DNA of 64,000 bases from an uncultured Duncaniella sp. (lineage in GTDB: Bacteria > Bacteroidota > Bacteroidia > Bacteroidales > Muribaculaceae): positions 1-64,000 of the forward strand of contig CAJUGS010000009.1 of the NCBI GenBank assembly GCA_910586305.1. Direction: 5' to 3'. Made by a program: the position numbers and the translations under genes. The notes beneath the pieces are model-generated. The model did no database searches, was not told where the DNA came from, and saw nothing but the letters and a program-made list of their open reading frames with translations. Numbering within the stretch: the first letter of the stretch is position 1; the number at the start of each line of letters is the position of its first letter. This document shows positions 1 to 8,533 of the stretch, one piece after another.

Positions 1-13
1 AACCGCCCCTTCC

Positions 14-53
14 ACAGCCGGACTTTCAATCACGAAAGACCGGCTGTTTTTTT
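14..53 (+). terminator. Intrinsic terminator of an upstream gene
   Basis: A 7-bp stem (15-21 with 40-46, CAGCCGG/CCGGCTG) is followed by seven T at 47-53. It probably ends a plus-strand gene lying left of the window. Confidence 0.75.
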
Positions 54-79
54 GTATTCTTGTTTCAAATGAAATAGAA

Positions 80-129
80 TAATGGAATTGAGGTGAATCA
101 ACATTGCGAGATTCACCTCGATTCCATTA
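80..129 (-). terminator. Large inverted repeat, probable terminator of trx
   Basis: Arms 80-99 and 110-129 are 20 nt each, complementary except for one position that becomes G:U in RNA, with a 10-nt loop. The hairpin lies just beyond the thioredoxin stop on the minus strand and is followed there by a T-rich stretch. The arms are unusually long for a simple terminator. Confidence 0.55.
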
Positions 130-163
130 TTTCCATTATTATCGTGTTATGGGAGCTTGTCGG

Positions 164-472
164 TTATTTCCCGGGTTCCAGCTGTATTCGAATCTTGTCT
201 TCGAGTACTTCGAGCTGCTGGAGGCCTGACGCACGCCATTGAGGCATTCCGTTCTTGAATATGATTAGAGTCGGGACACTGCGTATCTGATACTCTGCCG
301 AGAGATCGGGGTTGCGGTCCACATCAATTTTTACGATATTAGCAATGTCGCCAATCTTCTTTTTCAACTCTTCAAGGATAGGTCCCTGCATCTTGCATGG
401 TCCGCACCAGGTGGCGAAAAAGTCTACGAGTGTCGGCTTGTCGCTGTTGATTATTTCTTTGAAATCGCTCAT
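164..472 (-). CDS. trxA: Thioredoxin
   Basis: This is a 102-residue classical thioredoxin, the normal single-domain length. The redox motif WCGPC is at residues 22-26 and the cis-proline lies in the SVPT segment in the second half. It would reduce protein disulfides in the cytoplasm; there is no signal peptide. It lies 70 nt downstream of the DJ-1 family gene on the same strand with no clear promoter between, so the two may be co-transcribed, which would suit a small thiol-stress unit (inference). Confidence 0.95.
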   Translation of the reverse strand: MSDFKEIINSDKPTLVDFFATWCGPCKMQGPILEELKKKIGDIANIVKIDVDRNPDLSAEYQIRSVPTLIIFKNGMPQWRASGLQQLEVLEDKIRIQLEPGK

Positions 473-542
473 ATCTGAATTTGTTTATTTGTTTCTCATA
501 TTATAACGCGTCAGATGTCCGGAATGTTCTCGACACCGGAGT

Positions 543-1097
543 TTATAGCAGTATTCCTTCGGCCACAGTCTGAGCAGAGGCCTCACCGGCTATAACGCTT
601 ATGAGCTGGAGGGCAAACGGGATTGCTGATGAAGGACCATTGGCTGTTATAATCTTTCCGTCTGTGACCACGCGCTCAGCAACATGGGAGGCACCACCTT
701 CGATTAGTTTCTGTTCGAATCCGGGGTAGCAGGTAGCGTGTTTGCCTTCGAGAATACCGAGTTGTGAGAGAAGAACAGCAGGAGCTGCGCATATGGCAGC
801 AATATAGCCTCCTCTTTCGGCTTGCTCTTTAAAAGCTTTGCAAACGCCTGGTGATTCATATAGGTTCTGTGCCCCCGGCATTCCACCCGGAGCTATGAGC
901 ATTGTTGCGTTTGAGGTATCCACATCAGCCAGCAGACAATCGGCTTTTACTGTGACTCCATGAGAGCTTCTGACTTCAAGGGTAGGATTGATTGATACGG
1001 TGGAGATATCCAAGCCGGCGCGTCTGAGGAAGTCCACAGGGGTCAGGGCTTCGATATCCTCGAAGCCGTCTGCAAGAAATAAATAGATTTTTTCCAT
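543..1097 (-). CDS. DJ-1/PfpI family protein (YajL-like)
   Basis: This is a 184-residue protein of the DJ-1/ThiJ/PfpI superfamily. The nucleophile cysteine is C103 in the AICAAP elbow, and the conserved acidic residue that contacts it is near residue 16 (FEDIEA). Length matches bacterial YajL. Family members are linked to oxidative-stress protection and glyoxal or deglycation chemistry; the exact activity cannot be read from sequence. A TATATTTG -7 box lies upstream on the minus strand (1140-1147). Thioredoxin follows it. Confidence 0.9.
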   Translation of the reverse strand: MEKIYLFLADGFEDIEALTPVDFLRRAGLDISTVSINPTLEVRSSHGVTVKADCLLADVDTSNATMLIAPGGMPGAQNLYESPGVCKAFKEQAERGGYIAAICAAPAVLLSQLGILEGKHATCYPGFEQKLIEGGASHVAERVVTDGKIITANGPSSAIPFALQLISVIAGEASAQTVAEGILL

Positions 1098-1170
1098 CTT
1101 GTATAGATTGATGATATATTAAGTATTGAGGTTGTGTGACAAATATAACACCTTTGCTGTGGATTTTTAC

Positions 1171-1178
1171 TAATTTTG
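1171..1178 (+). promoter_or_regulatory. -7 box upstream of apbE
   Basis: TAATTTTG matches the Bacteroidetes -7 consensus TAnnTTTG. It ends one base before an ATG at 1180, so transcription would begin after that codon. This favours the ATG at 1198 as the true start. No good -33 box is visible. Confidence 0.55.
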
Positions 1179-1197
1179 TATGTCAAAAATACTTAAT

Positions 1198-2172
1198 ATG
1201 CATAAATACTCCATACTCTTTGTACTTGCTCTTCTATTGGGTGCCTGTTCTGAGTCGTCAAGATTTCGTGTTGCTGATGGTGCCGTATGGAACACTACGT
1301 ATCATATTTCGTATCGATCCGAACGGGATCTGCACGATTCCATTGTGGCCGTGATGAAACAGGTGGAAGTATCGCTTTCTCCCTTTTCAAAGGTCTCGCT
1401 TGTATCAAGAATCAATTCGGGAGAGGATGTCGTGACAGATTCGCTTTTCCGTCGCATATTCCATGCCTCACAGACAGTCAGTCATAACAGTGGCGGATTG
1501 TTTGATCCCACTGTCGCACCTCTTGTCAATCTTTGGGGGTTTGGCTATCGCCAGACAGGTGTGGAACCTTCGCGTTCGACAGTCGACTCGCTTCTCCCCC
1601 TCGTTGGTATAGGCCGGTGCTCCATAAATTCAGACGGTAGGGTTGTGAAATGTCATCCGTCTACCGAATTTAATTTCTCTGCTATCACAAAGGGATATGG
1701 CTGTGACATGGTTGGAGAGATGCTGTTGCGCAACGGAGTCGAAGACTACATGGTAGAGATTGGTGGCGAGATAGCTGTCGCCGGACATTCTCCGCGTGGA
1801 AGCGAGTGGAGAATAATGGTTGACGCACCAGTAGACTGCGATACAGCCGTAGTGCACGAGAGACTCACTGTTATAGAAGTCACATCGTGTGGTGTCGCGA
1901 CTTCTGGCAATTATCGCAACTATCGCCAGACTGCACAGGGAAGAGTCTGGCACACGGTAAGCCCTCTCACCGGATATCCTGCCGAGACTGATCTTCTATC
2001 GGCTACAGTGAAGGCTCCTACCTGTATGGAGGCTGATGCATACGCGACAGCCTGTATGGCCATGGACTCACGAGCTGCGCTGTGGATGATTGAGAAAGTC
2101 GACGGAGTGGAGGCATTGCTGGTGACGCGTGATACCATTCTCACCACCTCCAACTTCCCGACGTTGCAATAA
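1198..2172 (+). CDS. apbE: FAD:protein FMN transferase, lipoprotein
   Basis: ApbE family enzymes transfer FMN from FAD to threonine residues of extracytoplasmic flavoproteins such as NqrC and RnfG. From the chosen start the protein is 324 residues. A lipoprotein signal with lipobox LLGAC places the lipidated cysteine at residue 17. The middle carries the ApbE substrate-binding region (FSAITKGYG) and the later segment EIGGEIAVAG. The ATG at 1180 would add six residues but lies too close to the -7 box. It stands alone, with a bidirectional terminator after it. No Nqr or Rnf genes are in this window. Confidence 0.9.
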   Translation: MHKYSILFVLALLLGACSESSRFRVADGAVWNTTYHISYRSERDLHDSIVAVMKQVEVSLSPFSKVSLVSRINSGEDVVTDSLFRRIFHASQTVSHNSGGLFDPTVAPLVNLWGFGYRQTGVEPSRSTVDSLLPLVGIGRCSINSDGRVVKCHPSTEFNFSAITKGYGCDMVGEMLLRNGVEDYMVEIGGEIAVAGHSPRGSEWRIMVDAPVDCDTAVVHERLTVIEVTSCGVATSGNYRNYRQTAQGRVWHTVSPLTGYPAETDLLSATVKAPTCMEADAYATACMAMDSRAALWMIEKVDGVEALLVTRDTILTTSNFPTLQ

Positions 2173-2218
2173 TTCGGTGTCTTTGTGTATGGGGGTTGGA
2201 GGGTAGAAGTGTAGAGAT

Positions 2219-2280
2219 AAAAAAAGCATAGTGCACAGCCACGGCGACAGATATAGCCGGGTGATGCACTATGCTTTTTT
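2219..2280. terminator. Bidirectional terminator between apbE and argC
   Basis: Arms 2219-2235 and 2265-2280 form a stem with an A-run on the left and a T-run on the right, so it can stop transcription from both convergent genes. Confidence 0.8.
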
Positions 2281-2292
2281 GTATTGATTTTT

Positions 2293-3264
2293 TTAGAACG
2301 CTGCTGATTTCATGGTGAGTCCGGTGGTTTCGGAGAGTCCGAAGAGCAGGTTCATGGTATGAACCGCGTTACCGGCCGCGCCTTTCAGCAGATTGTCGAT
2401 TACGGCTGTAATCAGAAGTCGTCCGTCAATCTTGTCGAGGTGAATGATACACTTGTTGGTATTGACCACATCCTTCAGATCGGGAATCTTTGATGTGATG
2501 TGTGTGAAGTTGTGGTCGGAGAAGTAATCCTGGTAAATCTTGATTATTTCTGGCAGTTCGAGCGGACAGTCGAGATATGTCACGGCCATTATGCCACGGG
2601 AGAACGGGCCACGTATGGGCACCATATGCAGCCGTGAGTTGAAGCTCTGTTGCAGTGCCTGCAGAGTCTGGAGTATCTCGGCCTCCTGTGTATGTCGGAA
2701 CGGGCGGTATACCACCGCGTTGTTATTGCGCCATGCATAGTGTGTGGTCGGACGCCGTTCGGCACCCTCGCTTGTGGCTCCGGTGAGCACTGTGGTGTGT
2801 ATGTCGGAGTTGAGCAGCAGATTCTTGGCAAGAGGAAGCAGCGACAGTTCCACAGCCATGGCAAGACATCCGGGGTTTGCCACGCGGCTGGCACCGCGCA
2901 CCATTGGCTTGCGGTTGAGCTCGGATAGTCCGTAGACAAAGTCTTCGGCCTCCTCGGCCAGGCGGAAGTCGCGTGAGAGATCAATGATCTTTAGGTCCTC
3001 GGGTATGGTGTGGGTCTCGATGAATTCGCGTGTTTTTCCAGCCGGGCGGCAGCAGAACAGTACGTCTATGCTACGCAGGTCTATGGACGATGTGAAGTTC
3101 ATGTCAATCTCGCCGTGCAGTCCCTGGTGTACATCGACTATGCGTTGTCCCGCCACTGTGCGCGAGTGTACCCACTTGAGTTCTACATCTGGATGATATA
3201 TGAGTATGCGCAGCAGTTCGCCGGCGGCGTAGCCTGAGCCGCCTATTATTCCTACCCGTATCAT
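2293..3264 (-). CDS. argC: N-acetyl-gamma-glutamyl-phosphate reductase
   Basis: Third step of arginine synthesis: NADPH-dependent reduction of N-acetylglutamyl phosphate to the semialdehyde. It is 323 residues, with the dinucleotide-binding motif [12 protein letters not shown] at 5-16 and the catalytic cysteine C133 in ANPGC. The start codon overlaps the gltX stop by 4 nt, so the two are translationally coupled. No other arg genes are nearby. Because glutamate feeds both enzymes, the pairing may coordinate glutamate use (inference). Confidence 0.93.
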   Translation of the reverse strand: MIRVGIIGGSGYAAGELLRILIYHPDVELKWVHSRTVAGQRIVDVHQGLHGEIDMNFTSSIDLRSIDVLFCCRPAGKTREFIETHTIPEDLKIIDLSRDFRLAEEAEDFVYGLSELNRKPMVRGASRVANPGCLAMAVELSLLPLAKNLLLNSDIHTTVLTGATSEGAERRPTTHYAWRNNNAVVYRPFRHTQEAEILQTLQALQQSFNSRLHMVPIRGPFSRGIMAVTYLDCPLELPEIIKIYQDYFSDHNFTHITSKIPDLKDVVNTNKCIIHLDKIDGRLLITAVIDNLLKGAAGNAVHTMNLLFGLSETTGLTMKSAAF

Positions 3265-4799
3265 TGTGCTGAAGGAAGTTGGATGTTTGCTGTTCCACGC
3301 TCGATGCGACGGACGGTCTCCTCGAGACCGAGCAGCTCGGTGATGTCAAAGATGTGCGGTCCCTTGCACTCGCCCACGAGAGTGAGGCGGAATGCGTTCA
3401 TGACGTTGCCGAGATGATATCCCTTCTCGGCTACCCATGCAAGTACCGGCGGCTCAGCTTCCGCGCTCTTGAACGAGGGCAGACTCTTGAGCACCTCAAT
3501 GAGTTCGGCCATGATGGCGGGAGTGTCTTCTTTCCAGCGTTTGCGGATGTCTTTCTCGGCATATGTCTCCGGGGCGGTGAAGAAGAATTTGGCTTGGTCC
3601 CAGAGGTCTGCTACAAAGTTGATGCGTCCTTTCACGAGGCCTACCACGCGGGTTATGTATTCGTCGGAGAAATCGGCAGGGTTGACTCCGTGGGAGGCGA
3701 GCACCGGTTTGAAAAGCTGGGCGAGTTCAGCGTCGGGAGCGGTCTGTAGATACTCGTGGTTGAACCAGCGACCCTTTTCGTAGGCAAATTTAGCTCCTGA
3801 ACGTGAGCAGTGGTCAAACGAGAATTTGGAGATGAGTTCGTCCATCGACATGATTTCGGTGTCATCGCCGGGATTCCATCCGAGCAGTGCAAGGAAGTTG
3901 ATCACAGCTTCAGGCAGATATCCGGCCTCGCGGTATCCGCTCGACACGGCGCCGCTCTTGGGGTCGTGCCATTCGAGGGGGAACACCGGGAAACCGAGAC
4001 GGTCGCCGTCGCGCTTGGAGAGTTTGCCCTTTCCGTCAGGTTTGAGCAGCAGCGGCAGGTGTACGAAGTCGGGACGTGTGTCGGCCCATCCGAAAGCCTC
4101 ATAGAGAAGCACATGAAGCGGTGCCGAAGGGAGCCATTCCTCACCACGTATCACGTGAGTCACTTCCATGAGGTGGTCGTCGACGATATTGGCCAGGTGG
4201 TAGGTGGGCAGGTCGTCGGCACTTTTGTAGAGCACTTTGTCGTCGAGTATCGAAGAGTTGATTGTCACTTTTCCGCGCAGCAGGTCGTTGACTTCCACGT
4301 CGCGTCCCGGCTCGATGAGGAATCTCACCACATACGGTGTGCCGGCAGCCATCAGCGCTTTCACCTCTTCGGCTGGAAGAGACAGGGAGTTGCGCATGGA
4401 CAAGCGTGTTGATGCGTCATACTGGAAGTTTGGTGTGGCTGCTCGTGCGGCTTCAAGCTCGGCGGGAGTGTCGAAAGCGATGTAGGCTTTTCCTGCATCA
4501 AGCAGCATCTTGACGTGCTCGCGGTATATGTCGCGTCGTTCGCTCTGCTTGTAGGGCCCGTAGGCACCGCCCTCTCTCACCCCCTCGTCAATCTTTATGC
4601 CGAGCCATGCCAGAGCCTCGTTGATGTATTCTTCGGCTCCGGGGACGAATCTCTGCGAGTCGGTGTCCTCGATGCGCAGAATCATGTCGCCTCCGTGTCG
4701 GCGGGCAAAGAGATAGTTGTAGAGGGCTGTGCGGACACCTCCGATATGAAGGGGCCCCGTGGGGGAGGGAGCGAATCTCACTCTTACTTTTCGGTCCAT
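3261..4799 (-). CDS. gltX: Glutamyl-tRNA synthetase
   Basis: Class I aminoacyl-tRNA synthetase charging tRNA-Glu. It is 512 residues. The HIGH-like motif is HIG at 18-20 and the KMSKS-like motif is KLSKR at 259-263. The C-terminal half matches the anticodon-binding cage. It is first in a two-gene unit with argC. The start is about 110 nt downstream of a plausible minus-strand promoter at 4913-4944. Confidence 0.97.
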   Translation of the reverse strand: MDRKVRVRFAPSPTGPLHIGGVRTALYNYLFARRHGGDMILRIEDTDSQRFVPGAEEYINEALAWLGIKIDEGVREGGAYGPYKQSERRDIYREHVKMLLDAGKAYIAFDTPAELEAARAATPNFQYDASTRLSMRNSLSLPAEEVKALMAAGTPYVVRFLIEPGRDVEVNDLLRGKVTINSSILDDKVLYKSADDLPTYHLANIVDDHLMEVTHVIRGEEWLPSAPLHVLLYEAFGWADTRPDFVHLPLLLKPDGKGKLSKRDGDRLGFPVFPLEWHDPKSGAVSSGYREAGYLPEAVINFLALLGWNPGDDTEIMSMDELISKFSFDHCSRSGAKFAYEKGRWFNHEYLQTAPDAELAQLFKPVLASHGVNPADFSDEYITRVVGLVKGRINFVADLWDQAKFFFTAPETYAEKDIRKRWKEDTPAIMAELIEVLKSLPSFKSAEAEPPVLAWVAEKGYHLGNVMNAFRLTLVGECKGPHIFDITELLGLEETVRRIERGTANIQLPSAQ

Positions 4800-4912
4800 T
4801 GTGTATTAATCTGGTTAAAAAATATTCTGGTTGAGAGGTGATGTCTAATATCTCAACGGGGACACGCCCTCGCGCATCCCCTGTATATTGTCGGGCACCA
4901 CACAATTAGCCA

Positions 4913-4944
4913 CAAAATTAGCTAAAATTCCACTTATTAGAAAA
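4913..4944 (-). promoter_or_regulatory. Probable gltX promoter
   Basis: On the minus strand, TAATTTTG (plus coordinates 4913-4920) fits the -7 consensus. Twenty bases upstream lies TTTT (4941-4944) in an A/T run, one mismatch from TTTG. It overlaps the promoter zone of the divergent rex gene. Confidence 0.4.
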
Positions 4945-4952
4945 AAAAGTTG

Positions 4953-4960
4953 TACTTTTG
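4953..4960 (+). promoter_or_regulatory. -7 box of rex
   Basis: TACTTTTG fits TAnnTTTG and lies 20 nt before the ATG at 4981. It shows that the longer reading frame beginning at 4888 cannot be the coding start. Confidence 0.6.
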
Positions 4961-4980
4961 CCCCTACTGAACTCAGAGAA

Positions 4981-5616
4981 ATGGAAAACGCTATACGTCC
5001 CTATGTCCCCGAACCGGCTATCAGGCGTCTGCCCTGGTATCTTGCCTGTGTGAGCAGGTTGCGCGCGCAGGGGGTGGAGTATGTCTCTTCCACCGCCATC
5101 TCCAAGCAGCTCAATGTCGATGCCTCGCAGATAGCCAAGGATTTGAGCTATCTGAATATCAAGGGAAAGACCCGCATAGGCTATGAAGTGAGCCACCTCG
5201 AACGTGAGCTTGACGATTTTCTGGGGTTCACCCGCAGCCACCGTGCCGTGATGATAGGGGTGGGAAGCCTCGGACGCGCGCTGATTTCCGACTCCGGTCT
5301 GGCTCGTTACGGCCTCGACATTGTGGCCGGCTTTGATACAGATCCCGCAGTGGTCGGGACCGAGGTTGCCGGAGTGCCTGTATACGATATCGCCGAACTT
5401 CCGGAGCGCCGAGCCTCGCTCATGGCCGAGATTGCCGTCATAGCCGTGCCTGTTGAGTATGCGGCCGAGGTGGCCGAGCAGAGTGTTGCGGCCGGCATAA
5501 AGGCTCTGTGGAACTTTACACCCTTTCACATCAAGACATCTCCGGATATCACGATTCAGAACACGTCGCTCTATGCCAATCTTGCTCTGATGTACAACCG
5601 TATGAACACACGATGA
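4981..5616 (+). CDS. rex: Redox-sensing transcriptional repressor Rex
   Basis: Rex represses fermentation and respiration genes and releases DNA when NADH rises. The protein is 211 residues, the family's normal length. An N-terminal winged helix (about 12-75; SKQLNVDASQIAKDLS) is followed by a Rossmann domain with GVGSLG at 93-98 and the conserved NFTP at 178-181 before the C-terminal swap helix. The start at 4981 is chosen from the promoter position and from family length. The next gene overlaps its stop by 4 nt. Confidence 0.93.
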   Translation: MENAIRPYVPEPAIRRLPWYLACVSRLRAQGVEYVSSTAISKQLNVDASQIAKDLSYLNIKGKTRIGYEVSHLERELDDFLGFTRSHRAVMIGVGSLGRALISDSGLARYGLDIVAGFDTDPAVVGTEVAGVPVYDIAELPERRASLMAEIAVIAVPVEYAAEVAEQSVAAGIKALWNFTPFHIKTSPDITIQNTSLYANLALMYNRMNTR

Positions 5617-6152
5617 AGATAACACGCTTTCTCACCGGCGACCCGAATGGTCCGATAGATTTCCATCCCGATTCGGCACTTCTTCTGCCGGGCCGTCCCA
5701 TGTTCCACCCCGATTTCGGAGACGAATGGCACGTCTCGGTGTTTCTTGCCGTGCGTATCAACCGTCTCGGCAAAAGTGTGGGCGAGAAATTCGCTCCACG
5801 TTATTACGATGCTCTTTCCATTGGTATAAGGATTGAGCCGGAGAGTGTTTCCCCGGCCGATGAGGGAGCGCTGTCGGGTATGGACTGCACCATTACTTAT
5901 GGTGAGTGGATAAAGCCTGAGGAGTTTCTCGCTAATGGGTCGTTTGAAATAGCCGGTCTGAATGTGGAACAACCTCATACATCCGATTGTGTGGACAGAG
6001 CTGTGAGTGCATTGTCACGGCTGACCACTATAAAGATGGGTGATATACTTCTCCTACCGTTAGGCTCTCCTGTCATTATACTGCATCCACGCTCATATAT
6101 CACCGCCACCACCAACACAGGAAATGAAATCCTAAGTGTAAAAGTAGTGTAG
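5613..6152 (+). CDS. Degenerate fumarylacetoacetate hydrolase-fold protein
   Basis: This 179-residue protein resembles the FAH superfamily: SALLLPGRP, FHPDF, FLAVRINRLGKSV and a C-terminal GDILLLPLGSP segment follow the order of family motifs. Where active members carry an acidic metal-binding E-x-E before the LAVRI strand, this one reads HVSVF, and the later acidic ligand is not evident. It may have lost or changed catalysis. It is translationally coupled to rex (ATGA overlap), so it is likely expressed with the redox regulator. The start at 5613 is set by that overlap. Function unknown. Confidence 0.7.
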   Translation: MKITRFLTGDPNGPIDFHPDSALLLPGRPMFHPDFGDEWHVSVFLAVRINRLGKSVGEKFAPRYYDALSIGIRIEPESVSPADEGALSGMDCTITYGEWIKPEEFLANGSFEIAGLNVEQPHTSDCVDRAVSALSRLTTIKMGDILLLPLGSPVIILHPRSYITATTNTGNEILSVKVV

Positions 6153-6169
6153 GGGTCAATATTTCACTA

Positions 6170-6195
6170 AATCTCTTTATTTCTGAGATTGTTTT
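6170..6195 (+). terminator. Weak terminator after the rex unit
   Basis: A 6-bp stem (6170-6175 with 6185-6190, AATCTC/GAGATT) is followed by GTTTT. It sits 17 nt after the stop codon. Confidence 0.4.
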
Positions 6196-6228
6196 GCAGA
6201 ATGTCTGAAGGAGGGTAAACGGACTTTT

Positions 6229-6447
6229 TCAGATGTTCAGTCCGGCTATTGCAATTATTATTCCAGCAATCTGGGCAATGAGATAGTACCAGCGTCGGGC
6301 TCGGTAGCGAGCCTGCCATTCTTCGTATTTAAGCGGAGAGTGTTTTATCTGTGCCTTTGTGCGCGACTGTTTTATGGAGAAACAGAGCAAAGCTATTGAG
6401 GCTGCCACAGAGACTGTCAGACCTGTGTAAAATAATATGTTGTCCAT
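6229..6447 (-). CDS. Small two-helix membrane protein
   Basis: A 72-residue protein from the ATG at 6447; a TTG three codons upstream (6456) is an alternative start. Two hydrophobic helices (about 4-22 and 52-70) flank a basic loop rich in Lys, Arg and Tyr. No family recognised. It lies between the rex unit and rpsA with its own space and has plausible coding composition. It may be expressed by weak readthrough from rpsA. Confidence 0.5.
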   Translation of the reverse strand: MDNILFYTGLTVSVAASIALLCFSIKQSRTKAQIKHSPLKYEEWQARYRARRWYYLIAQIAGIIIAIAGLNI

Positions 6448-6488
6448 ATTGTTCAAACGATTTCTTCTTGGGTATGGTTGATATGGGT

Positions 6489-6524
6489 AAAAAAATAATG
6501 GCGAGCCACACGGCCCGCCATTAT
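6489..6524 (-). terminator. rpsA terminator
   Basis: A 9-bp stem (6495-6503 with 6516-6524, ATAATGGCG/CGCCATTAT) is followed on the minus strand by a T-run (6489-6494). It is located just downstream of the rpsA stop. Confidence 0.75.
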
Positions 6525-6555
6525 CTGGATTGTATTGTCGTGTTGACAGGTTGGC

Positions 6556-8364
6556 TTACTTGCCGGAGAGTTTCTCCTTGAGGCTTGCAAGAGCTTCGAG
6601 GTCTCCGAGAGTAGTCTTCTCGAGAGGAGTGTTGAGAACGGGAGTCTCCTCTGCAGCGCGACGGTTGCCGCCACGACGCTCGCCACCGCGTGTTTCACGC
6701 TTGCGGGGCTGCTCGGTGCGCTCGCCCTTCTGCTCATCTTCGAAGATGCGGCTGTGGGAGAGGATGATGCGCTTGGAATCCTTGTTGAATTCGATTACCT
6801 TGAAGTCAAGCTTCTCGTCGAGCTGGGCACGGCTTCCGTCGGCCTTAACGAGGTGCTTGGGAGTAGCGAAGCCTTCCACGCCGTAGGGGAGTGCGATAAC
6901 TGCGCCCTTCTCTACCATCTCGATGATTGTTCCTTCGTGAACAGAACCAACGGTGAAGATGGTCTCGAATACGTCCCAGGGATTCTCCTCGAGCTGCTTG
7001 TGGCCGAGAGAGAGACGACGGTTTTCCTTGTCGATCTCGAGCACCTGTACGTCGATGTTTGCACCGATCTGGGTGAACTCGCTGGGGTGTTTTACTTTCT
7101 TGGTCCAAGAGAGGTCAGAGATGTGGATGAGGCCGTCTACACCTTCTTCGATTTCAACGAATACACCGAAGTTGGTGAAGTTGCGTACGCGGGCGCTGTG
7201 CTTTGAGCCTACGGGATACTTGGTTTCGATGTCCTCCCAGGGATCGTTCTTGAGCTGCTTGAGACCGAGCGACATCTTGCGGTCCTCGCGGTCGAGGGTG
7301 AGGATGACAGCTTCGATTTCGTCGCCCACCTTGAGGAAGTCCTGAGCTGAGCGGAGGTGCTGGCTCCAAGACATCTCGCTGACGTGGATGAGGCCTTCGA
7401 CACCGGGTGCGATTTCTACGAATGCGCCGTAGTCGGCCATAACGACAACTTTGCCCTTTACCTTGTCGCCCACCTTGAGGTTGGGGTCGAGGGCATCCCA
7501 GGGATGGGGAAGGAGCTGCTTGAGACCGAGGGCGATGCGCTTCTTCTCGTCGTCGAAGTCGAGAATAACGACATTGAGCTTCTGGTCGAGCTGAACCACT
7601 TCTTCGGGGTGGCTTACGCGGCCCCAGGAGAGGTCGGTGATGTGGATGAGGCCGTCTACGCCGCCAAGGTCGATGAATACACCGTAGGAGGTGATGTTCT
7701 TGACGGAGCCCTCGAGCACCTGGCCCTTCTCGAGCTTGGCGATGATCTCGCGCTTCTGCTGCTCAAGCTCGGCCTCGATGAGTGCCTTGTGGGATACGAC
7801 CACGTTCTTGAATTCCTGATTGATCTTCACGACCTTGAACTCCATGGTCTTGCCCACGAAGATGTCGTAGTCGCGGATGGGTTTCACGTCGATCTGTGAG
7901 CCGGGGAGGAAGGCCTCGATGCCGAACACGTCGACAATCATGCCGCCTTTGGTGCGGCACTTGATGTAACCCTTGATGACTTCGTCTTTCTCGAGAGCCT
8001 CGTTGATGCGGTCCCAAGAGCGGGCTGCACGGGCTTTGCGGTGAGAAAGGATGAGCTGACCCTTCTTGTCTTCCTGGTTTTCAATGAAGACTTCTACGGT
8101 GTCACCCACCTTGATGTCGGGGTTGTAGCGAAATTCGCTCATGGGGATGATGCCGTCGCTCTTGTAGCCGATGTTAACCACAGCCTCACGCTTGTTGAGG
8201 GCGATGATGGTACCTTCGATTACATCCTTGTCTCGCACGGTGTTGAGCGATTCATCATAGGTCTTGGTAAGCTCCTCGCGCGATTTGCCGCCCTTGGCCT
8301 CACCTTTTTCATAAGCTTCCCAATCGAAATCTGCGATAGGGGAGTTTTTTACTTCTTCAGTCAT
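6556..8364 (-). CDS. rpsA: 30S ribosomal protein S1
   Basis: S1 binds mRNA on the small ribosomal subunit. In Bacteroidetes, where Shine-Dalgarno pairing is little used, it is thought to be central to start selection. The protein has 602 residues with six S1 domains beginning near residues 46, 126, 213, 298, 385 and 472. Domains 3-5 carry the canonical GVDGLIH or GVEGLIH signature. A basic Arg/Gly-rich tail (about 545-580) and an acidic/Leu-rich end follow. The promoter at 8433-8464 gives a leader of about 60 nt. It is divergent from an S24-family regulator, with tandem repeats between. Confidence 0.97.
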   Translation of the reverse strand: MTEEVKNSPIADFDWEAYEKGEAKGGKSREELTKTYDESLNTVRDKDVIEGTIIALNKREAVVNIGYKSDGIIPMSEFRYNPDIKVGDTVEVFIENQEDKKGQLILSHRKARAARSWDRINEALEKDEVIKGYIKCRTKGGMIVDVFGIEAFLPGSQIDVKPIRDYDIFVGKTMEFKVVKINQEFKNVVVSHKALIEAELEQQKREIIAKLEKGQVLEGSVKNITSYGVFIDLGGVDGLIHITDLSWGRVSHPEEVVQLDQKLNVVILDFDDEKKRIALGLKQLLPHPWDALDPNLKVGDKVKGKVVVMADYGAFVEIAPGVEGLIHVSEMSWSQHLRSAQDFLKVGDEIEAVILTLDREDRKMSLGLKQLKNDPWEDIETKYPVGSKHSARVRNFTNFGVFVEIEEGVDGLIHISDLSWTKKVKHPSEFTQIGANIDVQVLEIDKENRRLSLGHKQLEENPWDVFETIFTVGSVHEGTIIEMVEKGAVIALPYGVEGFATPKHLVKADGSRAQLDEKLDFKVIEFNKDSKRIILSHSRIFEDEQKGERTEQPRKRETRGGERRGGNRRAAEETPVLNTPLEKTTLGDLEALASLKEKLSGK

Positions 8365-8432
8365 TAAAACTAAATGGGGTTAATAAAATAGGTTAATTCT
8401 AATGCTTTGGCCCGTAGGGCTGCAAAGCGGTG

Positions 8433-8464
8433 CAAAGATAATAAATATTTTTTAATTAGGCAAA
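8433..8464 (-). promoter_or_regulatory. rpsA promoter
   Basis: On the minus strand the -7 box TATCTTTG is at 8433-8440 and the -33 box TTTG at 8461-8464, with a spacer of exactly 20 nt. The -33 box lies inside the first copy of a tandem repeat. Confidence 0.75.
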
Positions 8465-8481
8465 TAGAATGCAAATAGAAT
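8460..8481. repeat. Tandem 11-bp repeat between rpsA and the S24 regulator
   Basis: GCAAATAGAAT occurs twice without a gap (8460-8470 and 8471-8481). The first copy contains the rpsA -33 box. The second ends 15 nt before the -33 box of the divergent regulator. This is the expected placement for an operator; the binding protein is unknown. Confidence 0.6.
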
Positions 8482-8496
8482 ATTGGTTGTCGCATA

Positions 8497-8528
8497 TTTG
8501 TGGAATCGCCTATTTTGTTGTATATTTG
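8497..8528 (+). promoter_or_regulatory. Promoter of the S24 regulator
   Basis: TTTG at 8497-8500, a 20-nt spacer and TATATTTG at 8521-8528 form a textbook Bacteroidetes promoter. The ATG at 8534 is only 6 nt beyond the -7 box, so the leader is very short or absent. Confidence 0.75.
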
Positions 8529-8533
8529 CCAAT

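Noticed and set aside
4888..4980. N-terminal extension of Rex
   Set aside because: A -7 box lies inside it and the extra residues have no counterpart in the family.
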